Assembly: GCF_023667495.1 (NCBI RefSeq)
Contig: NZ_JAMOZL010000007.1
Coordinates: 1 to 64,000, forward strand
Source: Dyadobacter sp. MSC1_007
GTDB lineage: Bacteria; Bacteroidota; Bacteroidia; Cytophagales; Spirosomataceae
Direction: 5' to 3'
Length of the DNA: 64,000 nt
The translations under genes were made by a program, and so were the position numbers. This document shows, piece by piece, positions 1 through 7,980 of this stretch. The notes beneath the pieces were generated by a model. The model searched no databases, was not told where the DNA came from, and worked only from the letters and a program-made list of their open reading frames with translations. The stretch's first letter is position 1, and each line of letters opens with the position of its first letter.

Positions 1-11
1 CAAAGACCTTG

Positions 12-121
12 TTGGTGGCTATTGGCCTGGTGTTCACCTCTTCCCATCCCGAACAGAGAAGTTAAGCCCAGGTCCGCCGATGATACTTGGATCAAACCTG
101 GTAAAGTAGGTAGCCGCCACA
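12..121 (+). rRNA. rrf: 5S ribosomal RNA
   Basis: The sequence shows the conserved 5S core, including the CCTGGTGTTCACCTCTTCCC segment at 26-45, CCGAACAGAGAAGTTAAGCCC around 49-69, and the GTAAAGTAGGTAGCCGCC 3' arm. The ends pair as the closing helix (GGTGGCT near 14 with AGCCGCC near 112). A Rho-independent terminator follows at once. The 16S and 23S genes of this operon should lie just left of the window. The exact ends are uncertain by a few bases. Confidence 0.95.
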
Positions 122-132
122 ATTATTAAATC

Positions 133-163
133 AAAAGCCTTGCAGAAATGTAAGGCTTTTTTG
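133..163 (+). terminator. Rho-independent terminator of the rRNA operon
   Basis: AAAAGCCTT (133-141) pairs with AAGGCTTTT (152-160) around a 10-base loop and runs into a T tract. It lies 12 bases after the 5S gene and so ends the rRNA transcript. Confidence 0.9.
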
Positions 164-164
164 C

Positions 165-659
165 GTTTAAGGGTATGCCGGACCTGGTGTTCACCTCTCC
201 CAGGCTGCGAGCCCCGTCCCGACTACGCGTCCCGGAACAGGATACCAATGCTGGCTTGCTGTGACATTCGCTCGTTTAATCAAAATCCCATCAGCGCATT
301 GTCTAACATCGCGGACAAGTACTGCTCTATCGAAGCCAGGCCGTTCCATTCTTTTTTCGCTTTGTAAGGGCCTTTATAGTGGAACCTGGCACAAATCTGT
401 GACTAATGGAGAAAGAGTTGTTCTAAGCGAATATTTATCTCTATTTATAGCCTCCCTTCATGGGCATGCAGAATGTAATCACACCGATCGGTAAGCCATA
501 CTTACCCGCGAATAGATTGATCATTTAAGATTTCTAGCCACATCTAATTTTAACCAAGCTCTCGACCCGCAATTCGCGAAGGCAGTCGTTTCAAGCGATT
601 CGAATCTTACGGGCATTGCGAGTTTCGTGATTACAAGAAACAGGAGTTGGTGATAGCTA
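165..659. other. Gene-poor stretch after the rRNA operon
   Basis: About 495 bases with no convincing gene. Short open frames at 140-367 and 261-494 have no recognisable domain, and the first starts inside the rRNA terminator. A 16-base copy of a 5S segment lies at 183-198 and a similar TCCCGGAACAG piece at 230-240, so the left part may be debris from an rRNA repeat. I see no tRNA here. The right end carries AGGAG at 642-646, upstream of the acyltransferase start. Confidence 0.5.
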
Positions 660-1772
660 ATGGGTGGTAGATTATTCGGTTTAAATTTCGCACGGGCAGT
701 AGCAATCCTACTTGTCATTGTCCATCACGGTTTCAATGTTTGGTCATTTCCTTGCATACCCCTTCCAGATGGTGTGGACATTTTCTTCGTTTTGAGCGGT
801 TTTCTAATCGGAGGAATACTGATCAGGACTGTTACACAGAGTGACAAATTTAAATTGTGTGACGTCAAGCTTTTCTTATGCAGACGGTGGCTACGCACTT
901 TGCCAGCGTTGTGGTTTGTATTGGCAGTAAACCTTGTTATCACCTTCCTAATACATTATGACACGCTGTCGGGAAAGGCGGCATTGAAGAAGATATTCTT
1001 GGAAGACAGGTTGTGGGAATATCTGGTTTTTATTCAAAACTTGACCAGTAATCTCAGAACCAGCTTTTTTCCCGAATCATGGAGCCTTTCTGTGGAAGAA
1101 TGGTTTTATGCGATATTTCCTGTATTGCTATTTTTGTTGATGAGTTTGGGACGGGATAGGCAAAGGGCTATCCTCGCAGTTGTCCTGGTAATGATCTTTG
1201 TGCCGTGTATAATAAGATATTCTCTTTCTGACGTCCATTTAAAAGGCACTTGGATGGTAACGAGAATGATCGTGATCATGCGGCTAGATTCAATTGCTTT
1301 TGGTGTACTGCTAGCTCATTTACATCGCTTCAATTCCCGAACCTGGTATTGGTGGCAGCGGTCCAGGTTTCTTTTCGTTTCAGGTTTTGTCTTGTTCTAT
1401 CTGTCATTCCTGATCATACAGAGAGGCGGACTCTATTTCAATTCAATAACACTCACTAACTGGCTTTTCTTTCCGTTCAGTAGTATCTGTGTGATGATTT
1501 TCCTGCCGAAGCTGGCAGTATGGTCCGTTCGGGATGGGGTATTTAAAGACATTGTAACGTTTATCAGTAAGATATCCTATTCAATGTATCTGGTGAACTA
1601 TTCCATTGTGATCCAATTGATCGCAAACGATCGCTGGAAGAATAGCTTTGGTGAGTACAGATACCTACTTTATCTCTTATACTGGCTTTTTACGATTATT
1701 ATATCGATATCAATGTATAGGTACATTGAACAGCCATTTTTGAAGCTTAGAGACAGATATTTCAGGGATTGA
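660..1772 (+). CDS. Acyltransferase family 3 membrane protein
   Basis: A 370-residue integral membrane protein of the acyltransferase-3 (OafA/NodX-like) family, which transfers acyl groups such as acetyl to cell-surface sugars. The N-terminus shows the family pattern: an LNFARAVAILLVIVHHG segment (residues 8-24) holding the conserved His pair, then DIFFVLSGFLIGGIL. The SWSLSVEEWFYAIFP motif follows near 140, with about ten membrane segments in all. The ATG at 660 lies 13 bases after an AGGAG. The gene stands alone between an rRNA operon and the convergent dxs gene, and looks more AT-rich than its neighbours. Together these suggest an accessory, possibly acquired gene. The substrate cannot be told from the sequence. 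Confidence 0.85.
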   Translation: MGGRLFGLNFARAVAILLVIVHHGFNVWSFPCIPLPDGVDIFFVLSGFLIGGILIRTVTQSDKFKLCDVKLFLCRRWLRTLPALWFVLAVNLVITFLIHYDTLSGKAALKKIFLEDRLWEYLVFIQNLTSNLRTSFFPESWSLSVEEWFYAIFPVLLFLLMSLGRDRQRAILAVVLVMIFVPCIIRYSLSDVHLKGTWMVTRMIVIMRLDSIAFGVLLAHLHRFNSRTWYWWQRSRFLFVSGFVLFYLSFLIIQRGGLYFNSITLTNWLFFPFSSICVMIFLPKLAVWSVRDGVFKDIVTFISKISYSMYLVNYSIVIQLIANDRWKNSFGEYRYLLYLLYWLFTIIISISMYRYIEQPFLKLRDRYFRD

Positions 1773-1779
1773 AGAGCAA

Positions 1780-1799
1780 TTGCGGAATATAGTCCGCAA
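1780..1799. terminator. Weak hairpin between convergent genes
   Basis: TTGCGGA (1780-1786) pairs with TCCGCAA (1793-1799) around a 6-base loop between the convergent acyltransferase and dxs genes. There is no clear T tract on either side, so terminator function is only a guess. Confidence 0.35.
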
Positions 1800-1819
1800 G
1801 CATTCGTCCGGAGTTAGTA

Positions 1820-3766
1820 TTATATTGCAGCCACCGGCATCGTGCGCGCGTCTGCTGATATTAATTCAATTGCTGCTTTTGCAATGCCTTCCGCATCGAT
1901 GCCACATTCCTTATAAAGCTCTTGCGGTTCTCCGTGCTCAACTATGACATCTGGAATGCCCAGCCTCTTAATTGTGGTTCCATAACCGTGGTCGACCATG
2001 AATTCAATCACCGCACCTCCAAATCCGCCTTGTAAACAACCATCTTCCAATGTAATGACTCTGTCATAGGAAGAGAATATTTCATGCAGCATAGGCTCAT
2101 CCAAAGGCTTCGCAAACCGCATGTCAAACAAGCCGGCATGAATGCCTTGTTTTTCCAGCTCCTCACAGGCTTTCAATGCAAAGTTGCCCAACGGTCCAAA
2201 TGACAAAATCGCCAAATCGCTTCCTTCACGAATCTTTCTTCCTTTTCCAATCTGTATTTCTTCAAATGGCGTTTTCCAGTCCGGCATTACACCGTTACCT
2301 CTCGGATAACGAATGGTAAATGCATTTTTGCCGGATTGAAAAGATTCCAATTGGGCCGTATACATCATATTCCGGAGCTCTTGCTCGTTCATCGGCGATG
2401 CCACCACCATATTTGGGATACAACGCATAAATGCGATATCATACACGCCATGATGCGTCGGACCGTCCGCCCCTACGAGGCCTGCCCTGTCGAGACAGAA
2501 AATAACAGGTAATTCCTGAATGCAGACATCGTGAACCACCTGATCGTAGGCACGCTGCATGAAAGTCGAATAGATGTTGCAGAAAACAACGTCCCCGCGG
2601 GTAGCCATACCAGCCGAAAAAGTAACGGCATGCTGTTCTGCGATGCCTACATCGAATGCCCGGTCCGGAATTGCTTCCATCATGATATTCAGTGATGAGC
2701 CGGATGGCATAGCTGGTGTAATGCCCACTATTTTCGGGTTTTCTTTGGCCAGCTCAACAATAGTGTGACCAAATACATCCTGATATTTTGGCGCCTGAGG
2801 CGTGTCGTAAATTTTCTTCTTTATTTCACCGGTGATCTTATCAAATACACCGGGCGCGTGCCATTTAGTCTGATCTTTCTCTGCTGGGCCATAGCCTTTG
2901 CCTTTCACGGTAAGGCAATGCAAAAGTTTAGGACCTGGTATACTCTTCAGATCTTTAAGAACTTCTGTAAGATGGCTGATATCATTGCCGTCGATCGGGC
3001 CAAAATAGCGTAATCCGAGCGATTCAAAGAGATTGCTTTGGCGCAGAATGGCAGTTTTCATTACCGTCTCGACCTTTGAGACAACCTCCTGGGCACTTTT
3101 ACCGAAATTGCTCATTTTACCTAGCAGGTTCCACACTTCGTCTTTGAACTTGTTGTAGGTCTGTGAAGTGGTGATATCGGTCAAATATTCTTTCAGGGCA
3201 CCGACGTTGGGGTCGATGGCCATACAATTGTCATTTAAAATGATAAGCAGATTCGAATCCGTAGCACCTGCGTGGTTCATGCCTTCAAAAGCAAGCCCAG
3301 CTGTCATCGCGCCATCTCCGATAATCGCGATATGCTGACGCTCGAAGTTCTTTTCCAGAGCTGACGCTACCGCCATTCCTAATGCAGATGAAATGGAGGT
3401 TGAAGAATGTCCTACACCAAATGCATCATAAATGCTTTCTTTCCTTTTTGGGAAGCCGGACAGGCCGCCGTAAGTGCGGTTCGAATGAAAATCGTCACGT
3501 CTGCCGGTAAGTATCTTGTGTCCGTAAGCCTGATGGCCTACGTCCCAGACGAGCTGGTCATCGGGTGTATTAAAAACGTAATGAAGCGCCACACTCAGTT
3601 CGACAACACCCAGGCTGGCACCAAAATGCCCCCCGTAAACAGATACGTTGTCGATAATAAATTGCCTTAACTCGTTACAAACTTGCGGAAGCTGAGAACT
3701 GTCCAGTTTACGTAAATCCTCGGGAGAATTAATTTTAGCTAATAATTTTCCTGGCGTTATAAGCAT
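1820..3766 (-). CDS. dxs: 1-deoxy-D-xylulose-5-phosphate synthase
   Basis: First enzyme of the MEP isoprenoid pathway. It condenses pyruvate and glyceraldehyde 3-phosphate to DXP using thiamine diphosphate. At 648 residues it has the usual length. The ThDP motif begins GDGAMTAG at residues 150-157, followed by an EGMNHAG segment. The catalytic transketolase glutamate is E377 in GIAEQHAV. The pyrimidine-binding and C-terminal transketolase domains follow. The start is an ATG at 3766. The gene lies 86 bases downstream of the second rhomboid gene on the same strand and could be read from the mutL transcript or from its own promoter. The pathway's next enzyme, dxr, lies at 29.8 kb. Confidence 0.97.
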   Translation of the reverse strand: MLITPGKLLAKINSPEDLRKLDSSQLPQVCNELRQFIIDNVSVYGGHFGASLGVVELSVALHYVFNTPDDQLVWDVGHQAYGHKILTGRRDDFHSNRTYGGLSGFPKRKESIYDAFGVGHSSTSISSALGMAVASALEKNFERQHIAIIGDGAMTAGLAFEGMNHAGATDSNLLIILNDNCMAIDPNVGALKEYLTDITTSQTYNKFKDEVWNLLGKMSNFGKSAQEVVSKVETVMKTAILRQSNLFESLGLRYFGPIDGNDISHLTEVLKDLKSIPGPKLLHCLTVKGKGYGPAEKDQTKWHAPGVFDKITGEIKKKIYDTPQAPKYQDVFGHTIVELAKENPKIVGITPAMPSGSSLNIMMEAIPDRAFDVGIAEQHAVTFSAGMATRGDVVFCNIYSTFMQRAYDQVVHDVCIQELPVIFCLDRAGLVGADGPTHHGVYDIAFMRCIPNMVVASPMNEQELRNMMYTAQLESFQSGKNAFTIRYPRGNGVMPDWKTPFEEIQIGKGRKIREGSDLAILSFGPLGNFALKACEELEKQGIHAGLFDMRFAKPLDEPMLHEIFSSYDRVITLEDGCLQGGFGGAVIEFMVDHGYGTTIKRLGIPDVIVEHGEPQELYKECGIDAEGIAKAAIELISADARTMPVAAI

Positions 3767-3783
3767 ACCGTGGGGCTATTGAT

Positions 3784-3791
3784 CAAATTTA
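3784..3791 (-). promoter_or_regulatory. Possible -7 element of dxs
   Basis: On the minus strand TAAATTTG matches the Bacteroidota TAnnTTTG element, 18 bases upstream of the dxs ATG. No good -33 TTG lies at the right distance, so support is weak. Confidence 0.3.
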
Positions 3792-3852
3792 AGCAATTGC
3801 TCGCTTTCAGAAATAGAGACAAAATTAAGCAAATGCGCATTAAATCTGACGA

Positions 3853-4767
3853 TTATTTTTGCTGACTGGCCTTGAACAACTTTTGCTTTTCTTCTCTGGT
3901 AAGGCTTTCATAGCCAGACTTGGAAATTTTATCCAGGATAGAATCAATCTCCATTTGGTCGGGCATTTCGATCGTTCCGGAGGAAGACGACGAATATACA
4001 CTGGTACTGCGGTAAACCTGCCGCTCGCGGTAAGTTACCTGCATGGATGGCCGTTTACGGAAAAGTCTTGACCACGCCGTCATAATTGCGTAGATCGGTT
4101 TACCCAGGTCTGTCCCGTTTTGCAGCAATTTGATGAAAATATAACCTGTAAATGCGCCACCCAAATGTGCAAGATTTCCGCCCGCATTTGGGCCGACGGT
4201 TTGTGCCAGCGACAAAATGATATAGAACAATGCTATGAATTTGATCCGGACCGGCCCGAGAAATATCAGGTTGAAAGTATAGTTCGGAAGCAATGTTGAA
4301 GCGCCAACAGCCACAGAAAAAGCCGCCGCCGAAGCCCCGAGCATCCTGGAACCCTCAATATGGGCCTGAAAATAAGGTAACAGGTTGTAGAGCACAATGT
4401 AGATCATCCCACCGGCAATCCCACCCAGCATATAGAGCGCAATAACTCTTTTTGCCCCCAAATATTCGTCTACCAGCTTGCCGAACCAATAGAGGAACAG
4501 CATATTAAACAGAATATGAAAGATATCGTCGTGTGTGAAAAAATATGTAATGAGGGTCCAGGGCTTGTAGAGAAATTCATACGTAGCAGCCGGCAGCTGC
4601 AATGTGTTGATAACCGCAGCGTATAAGTTCGAGGATTGAGAGAGCGTCAGAATAATTTTTAGAAGCAGCAGAACGAGGAATACCGCCGTGTTTACCAAAA
4701 TTATCTTTACTAATGCATTCTCTGATTTAGCGAATTCTCTTTTTACGTCGTCAACAATATTGCTCAT
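3853..4767 (-). CDS. Rhomboid family intramembrane serine protease (second of pair)
   Basis: A 304-residue membrane protease expected to cleave transmembrane substrates within the lipid bilayer. The catalytic serine is S146 in GASAAAF (GxSxxxF pattern), the catalytic histidine is H201 in AHLGGAFTGY, and the N-terminal HxxxN element is HILFN near residue 84. Six membrane segments precede a soluble tail of about 80 residues ending in charged residues. The gene starts 3 bases after the stop of the other rhomboid gene, so the two are almost certainly co-translated. The cytosolic tail of this copy is missing from its partner. Confidence 0.93.
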   Translation of the reverse strand: MSNIVDDVKREFAKSENALVKIILVNTAVFLVLLLLKIILTLSQSSNLYAAVINTLQLPAATYEFLYKPWTLITYFFTHDDIFHILFNMLFLYWFGKLVDEYLGAKRVIALYMLGGIAGGMIYIVLYNLLPYFQAHIEGSRMLGASAAAFSVAVGASTLLPNYTFNLIFLGPVRIKFIALFYIILSLAQTVGPNAGGNLAHLGGAFTGYIFIKLLQNGTDLGKPIYAIMTAWSRLFRKRPSMQVTYRERQVYRSTSVYSSSSSGTIEMPDQMEIDSILDKISKSGYESLTREEKQKLFKASQQK

Positions 4768-4770
4768 CTT

Positions 4771-5556
4771 TCAATAGAAATTTGTTTTTTGCGTACCCCA
4801 GTAACGCAACAATATATATGCAAATAGCATTCCTCCAATGTGCGCAAAATGCGCAACGTTATCTGACTGAGCATTTTGTATTCCCGAGTACAATTCGTAA
4901 AGACCATAAAAAGCGACAAAATATTTCGCCTTTATAGGAAATGGCACAAACAACAAGAAAAGCTCAGTATTAGGAAATAATAAACCAAACGCCATCAATA
5001 TCCCGAAAATTGCTCCCGAGGCCCCGACCATTGGGATGCTTACCGACCATGCATAAAAACCCTGTACCAGGCTAATACTCTGTTGAATATACATCGAATT
5101 GGTTGGATTTCCTTCAAATTCGTTCAAAAATTGGAGATTGGATTCGTATAGCGGCCCGGCATATTTGCTAAGGAAGTCGGCCAGACCGTCGGGTGTCGGA
5201 CTTTGGGTAAATAACTCAACAGCATTCGCAACGCGGAGATTTTCGAACAGGTCAATACCGGCAAACAGTAGCCCTGCACCTACGCCAGTTACAAAGTAAA
5301 AGATCAGGAATCTTTTGGGTCCCCACATTCTTTCCAACAATGGACCGAACATAAACAGACCGAACATATTGCTGAACAAATGCCCGAGGCTGCCATGCAG
5401 GAACATGTAGCTCACAAACTGGAAAATATGAAAGTCCGGCGACAGAAATGACCTGAGAGCGAACGTATTGCTTAAATTGATGATGCTGGAATCAACCAGG
5501 TAAAAGACTATATTCAGAATCAATAAATTCCTGACAGTCGGGGTTATGGCTAACAT
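4771..5556 (-). CDS. Rhomboid family intramembrane serine protease (first of pair)
   Basis: A 261-residue rhomboid protease. The catalytic serine is S180 in GASGAIFG and the catalytic histidine is H239 in AHIGGMLFAY. The HGSLGHLFSN element (54-63) carries the conserved N-terminal His and Asn. Between the second and later membrane helices there is a hydrophilic insertion of about 60 residues (roughly 103-165), longer than in the neighbouring copy and probably facing the periplasm. The ATG at 5556 lies 55 bases after mutL, and the second rhomboid gene follows by 3 bases. A tandem pair fits two proteases with different partners, but no substrate is visible. Confidence 0.93.
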   Translation of the reverse strand: MLAITPTVRNLLILNIVFYLVDSSIINLSNTFALRSFLSPDFHIFQFVSYMFLHGSLGHLFSNMFGLFMFGPLLERMWGPKRFLIFYFVTGVGAGLLFAGIDLFENLRVANAVELFTQSPTPDGLADFLSKYAGPLYESNLQFLNEFEGNPTNSMYIQQSISLVQGFYAWSVSIPMVGASGAIFGILMAFGLLFPNTELFLLFVPFPIKAKYFVAFYGLYELYSGIQNAQSDNVAHFAHIGGMLFAYILLRYWGTQKTNFY

Positions 5557-5611
5557 ATATGCTTAAAATTCAATATTTTATAATAACTGCGGAGCACTCG
5601 TTTTCGTTTCC

Positions 5612-7495
5612 TTAGTTTTTAAATATGCTGCCGAGCTTGTCCATGGTTAAAAGAACAATGATGGCCTCACCACCCGGAGTCCTGTTAGGATCGGAGGAAG
5701 CAAAAAGCTGATCGATCAGCGTATGTATCTCAACAAAGGATAATTTGACCGCATAACGCACAGAAAAACGCTTGGCGAGTGATCTTGACAGACTTTCCGG
5801 TTTGTTCAGTTTAAGGTCGGAATAACTTTGTTTTAGTTGCTCGATGAGCTCCTCGAACAAGTCTTGTTCACTTTCTTCGGGTAAATCGGCTGGAATACCT
5901 CGTATGATCAGTTCGTTGGCCCCGAACTCATCAAATTCAAAGCCCAAACTCCTAATCTCTTTCTTCGTTTCGTGTACGAGCTGCATATCCGAATGCGTGA
6001 GCCGGATCGTCTTTGGGAAAAGGAGCTGCTGGCAGGCCCCATTACGGTTAATCAGCATCTTCCGATATCGTTCGTATAAAATGCGTTCATATGCTGCTTT
6101 TTGATCGATCAACATAATCCCATCCTTCACCTGGGAAAGAATATAACGGTTATGAAGCTGAAACAGGACGGCGTCGCTTTCAGGTGCTGATATTACTTCC
6201 GAAGCCATTCGGTTGACCTTGCTGGCGACGGTTTTAGCCTGTTCCTGATACACCGGACGCGAGGCGGTGGTAGTACCCATTTCAAATGCAGCAAGTTCAC
6301 GATGCCTGTCGTCGGTATTTTGAAGGCCTTCAAATAGTTTACTCCAGTTGGTCAGATTTGACTTGGAATGCCCTTCATTTTTGCGTGGCTGCGCCGCCCA
6401 GTCAGGCATTACGGTCCGCGGAATGAGGTTATTGTTATGATCTGTCGGTAAAGGATTGAGGAAATTGATGTTTTCCTCAAAATCGATTGATTGGGATAAA
6501 TTATATACCCCCACCGCTTTTTTCACCGCTGCCATAATAATGGCATACACCGATCTTTCGTCATCAAATTTGATCTCGGTTTTAGTCGGGTGGATGTTGA
6601 TATCGATGTGTGACGGGTCAATATCAATGAATAACACATAAAATGGATGGCTACCTTCGGGAATAGTACCATCAAATGCACTGATCACCGCGTGGTGCAT
6701 ATAGCTGTGCTTGATGTACCGGTCGTTGACGAAAAAGAATTGTTCTCCTCTCGTTTTCCTGGCAAATTCAGGCTTACCAATGTATCCGCGAACGTTAATA
6801 TAGGAAGTGTCTTCCTGGCAAAAAGCGAGTTGCTCACGATAACTTTTGCCATAAATATCGATGATCCTCTTGACCAGTTTTACCGGTTGCAGATTGAAAA
6901 CCTCGGTATCGTTATGGTGCAATGTAAATCCAACTTCGGGGTGCGATAAAGCAACGCGCTGAAATTCATCCAGCACATGGCGCATCTCCACAGAATTGGA
7001 TTTAAGAAAATTTCTCCTGGCAGGAACATTAAAGAAAAGATTACGCACAGAGAAATTTGTCCCTTTCGGACAAGCTATGGCTTCCTGTGCCTTTATTTCT
7101 GAACCATCGATACGCAGCAAAGTGCCGAGTTCATCGGATTCCTGACGCGTACGCAGCTCTACTTGCGCCACCGCAGCTATCGACGCCAGCGCCTCGCCCC
7201 TGAATCCCATTGTGCGAATGCGGAACAGGTCTTCGGATTGCCGTATTTTGGAAGTAGCGTGCCGTTCGAAACACATTCTGGCGTCCGTTTCGGACATGCC
7301 GGTACCATTATCGATGATTTGTATCAGCGTCCGGCCTGCCTCGCGCAAGATAACCTGAACTTGTGTTGCCTTCGCATCAATCGCATTTTCCATAAGCTCT
7401 TTCACGACAGAAGCTGGTCGCTGAACCACTTCCCCTGCGGCAATCTGATTGGCTATGGAATCGGGTAATAGTTGTATGATGTCGGATGAAGGCAT
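5612..7495 (-). CDS. mutL: DNA mismatch repair protein MutL
   Basis: MutL couples mismatch recognition by MutS to strand removal. The 627-residue product has an N-terminal GHKL ATPase with N37 in ELMENAIDA, DNGTGMSE (62-69), RHATSKI (78-84) and GFRGEALASIAAVA (97-110). A variable linker (about 340-440) leads to the C-terminal dimerisation domain. The endonuclease motif reads DQKAAYERILYE from residue 464, with Lys where DQHA(X)2E(X)4E has His. The C-terminal CPHGRP-type motif is replaced by RTPGGEA, so nicking activity is doubtful. I chose the ATG at 7495: an extension to 7534 would start at TTG and adds residues foreign to the family. Confidence 0.96.
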   Translation of the reverse strand: MPSSDIIQLLPDSIANQIAAGEVVQRPASVVKELMENAIDAKATQVQVILREAGRTLIQIIDNGTGMSETDARMCFERHATSKIRQSEDLFRIRTMGFRGEALASIAAVAQVELRTRQESDELGTLLRIDGSEIKAQEAIACPKGTNFSVRNLFFNVPARRNFLKSNSVEMRHVLDEFQRVALSHPEVGFTLHHNDTEVFNLQPVKLVKRIIDIYGKSYREQLAFCQEDTSYINVRGYIGKPEFARKTRGEQFFFVNDRYIKHSYMHHAVISAFDGTIPEGSHPFYVLFIDIDPSHIDINIHPTKTEIKFDDERSVYAIIMAAVKKAVGVYNLSQSIDFEENINFLNPLPTDHNNNLIPRTVMPDWAAQPRKNEGHSKSNLTNWSKLFEGLQNTDDRHRELAAFEMGTTTASRPVYQEQAKTVASKVNRMASEVISAPESDAVLFQLHNRYILSQVKDGIMLIDQKAAYERILYERYRKMLINRNGACQQLLFPKTIRLTHSDMQLVHETKKEIRSLGFEFDEFGANELIIRGIPADLPEESEQDLFEELIEQLKQSYSDLKLNKPESLSRSLAKRFSVRYAVKLSFVEIHTLIDQLFASSDPNRTPGGEAIIVLLTMDKLGSIFKN

Positions 7496-7735
7496 GTGGG
7501 AATGGCAGTTTACTTTGCTATAACAAATAAACAAAATTTTTTTTGATGCCCGGCGAATTTTGACGGGTAGCCACCGCGCCCAAATCGCTTTTCTAAAAAC
7601 ACCGATTGAAATAATTATATTAATTATTCAAATTTTGAAGAATCGGAGAACGTTTATTAAGTGAAATATTGTTGACTAAAAATAATTTGTATAAATTGGG
7701 ATACTAAACCTTTTTTATAAGCACCTGATCCTGTT

Positions 7736-7900
7736 ATGAAAGCGCCAATTTTTAAAAGATTTAACTTTACTATGGCATTACAATGGCTGATATTTTTACC
7801 AGTCATTCTGCCGCTTTGTATCATTTTCGGCGCCTTGCAAGGTGTAATGAATATGGTTGAAAAAATGGCGCAACGAATGTGGATGGACATGGAGCTGTAA
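7736..7900 (+). CDS. Small hydrophobic membrane peptide, unknown function
   Basis: A 54-residue open frame from an ATG at 7736 to a TAA at 7898. It has a basic N-terminus (MKAPIFKRFNF), one hydrophobic segment (about residues 15-37) and a short, Met-rich, charged tail ending EKMAQRMWMDMEL. A strong hairpin terminator follows 33 bases after the stop, as expected of a transcribed unit. It is divergent from mutL, with an AT-rich leader between them. I do not recognise a family. The main doubt is its short length; a chance frame is possible. Confidence 0.55.
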   Translation: MKAPIFKRFNFTMALQWLIFLPVILPLCIIFGALQGVMNMVEKMAQRMWMDMEL

Positions 7901-7933
7901 CCGATACGGACCAGACAATCAGGTTATATATAA

Positions 7934-7970
7934 GCAAAAGAGCCCGGAAAACTCCGGGCTCTTTTGCTTT
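7934..7970. terminator. Bidirectional terminator
   Basis: GCAAAAGAGCCCGG (7934-7947) pairs perfectly with CCGGGCTCTTTTGC (7954-7967) around a 6-base loop. T-rich and A-rich flanks let it stop the small membrane-peptide gene on plus and the NagB-like gene on minus. Confidence 0.9.
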
Positions 7971-7980
7971 ATAATGTATT

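Noticed and set aside
140..494. Two overlapping short frames after the 5S gene
   Set aside because: They have no recognisable domain or clear ribosome-binding site, and one begins inside the rRNA terminator hairpin.
7496..7534. Longer N-terminus for MutL
   Set aside because: It starts at TTG and adds residues that MutL proteins do not have before the conserved start of the ATPase domain.
7657..7890. 77-residue minus-strand frame
   Set aside because: It runs opposite the small membrane-peptide frame, has no domain, and its composition is low-complexity.
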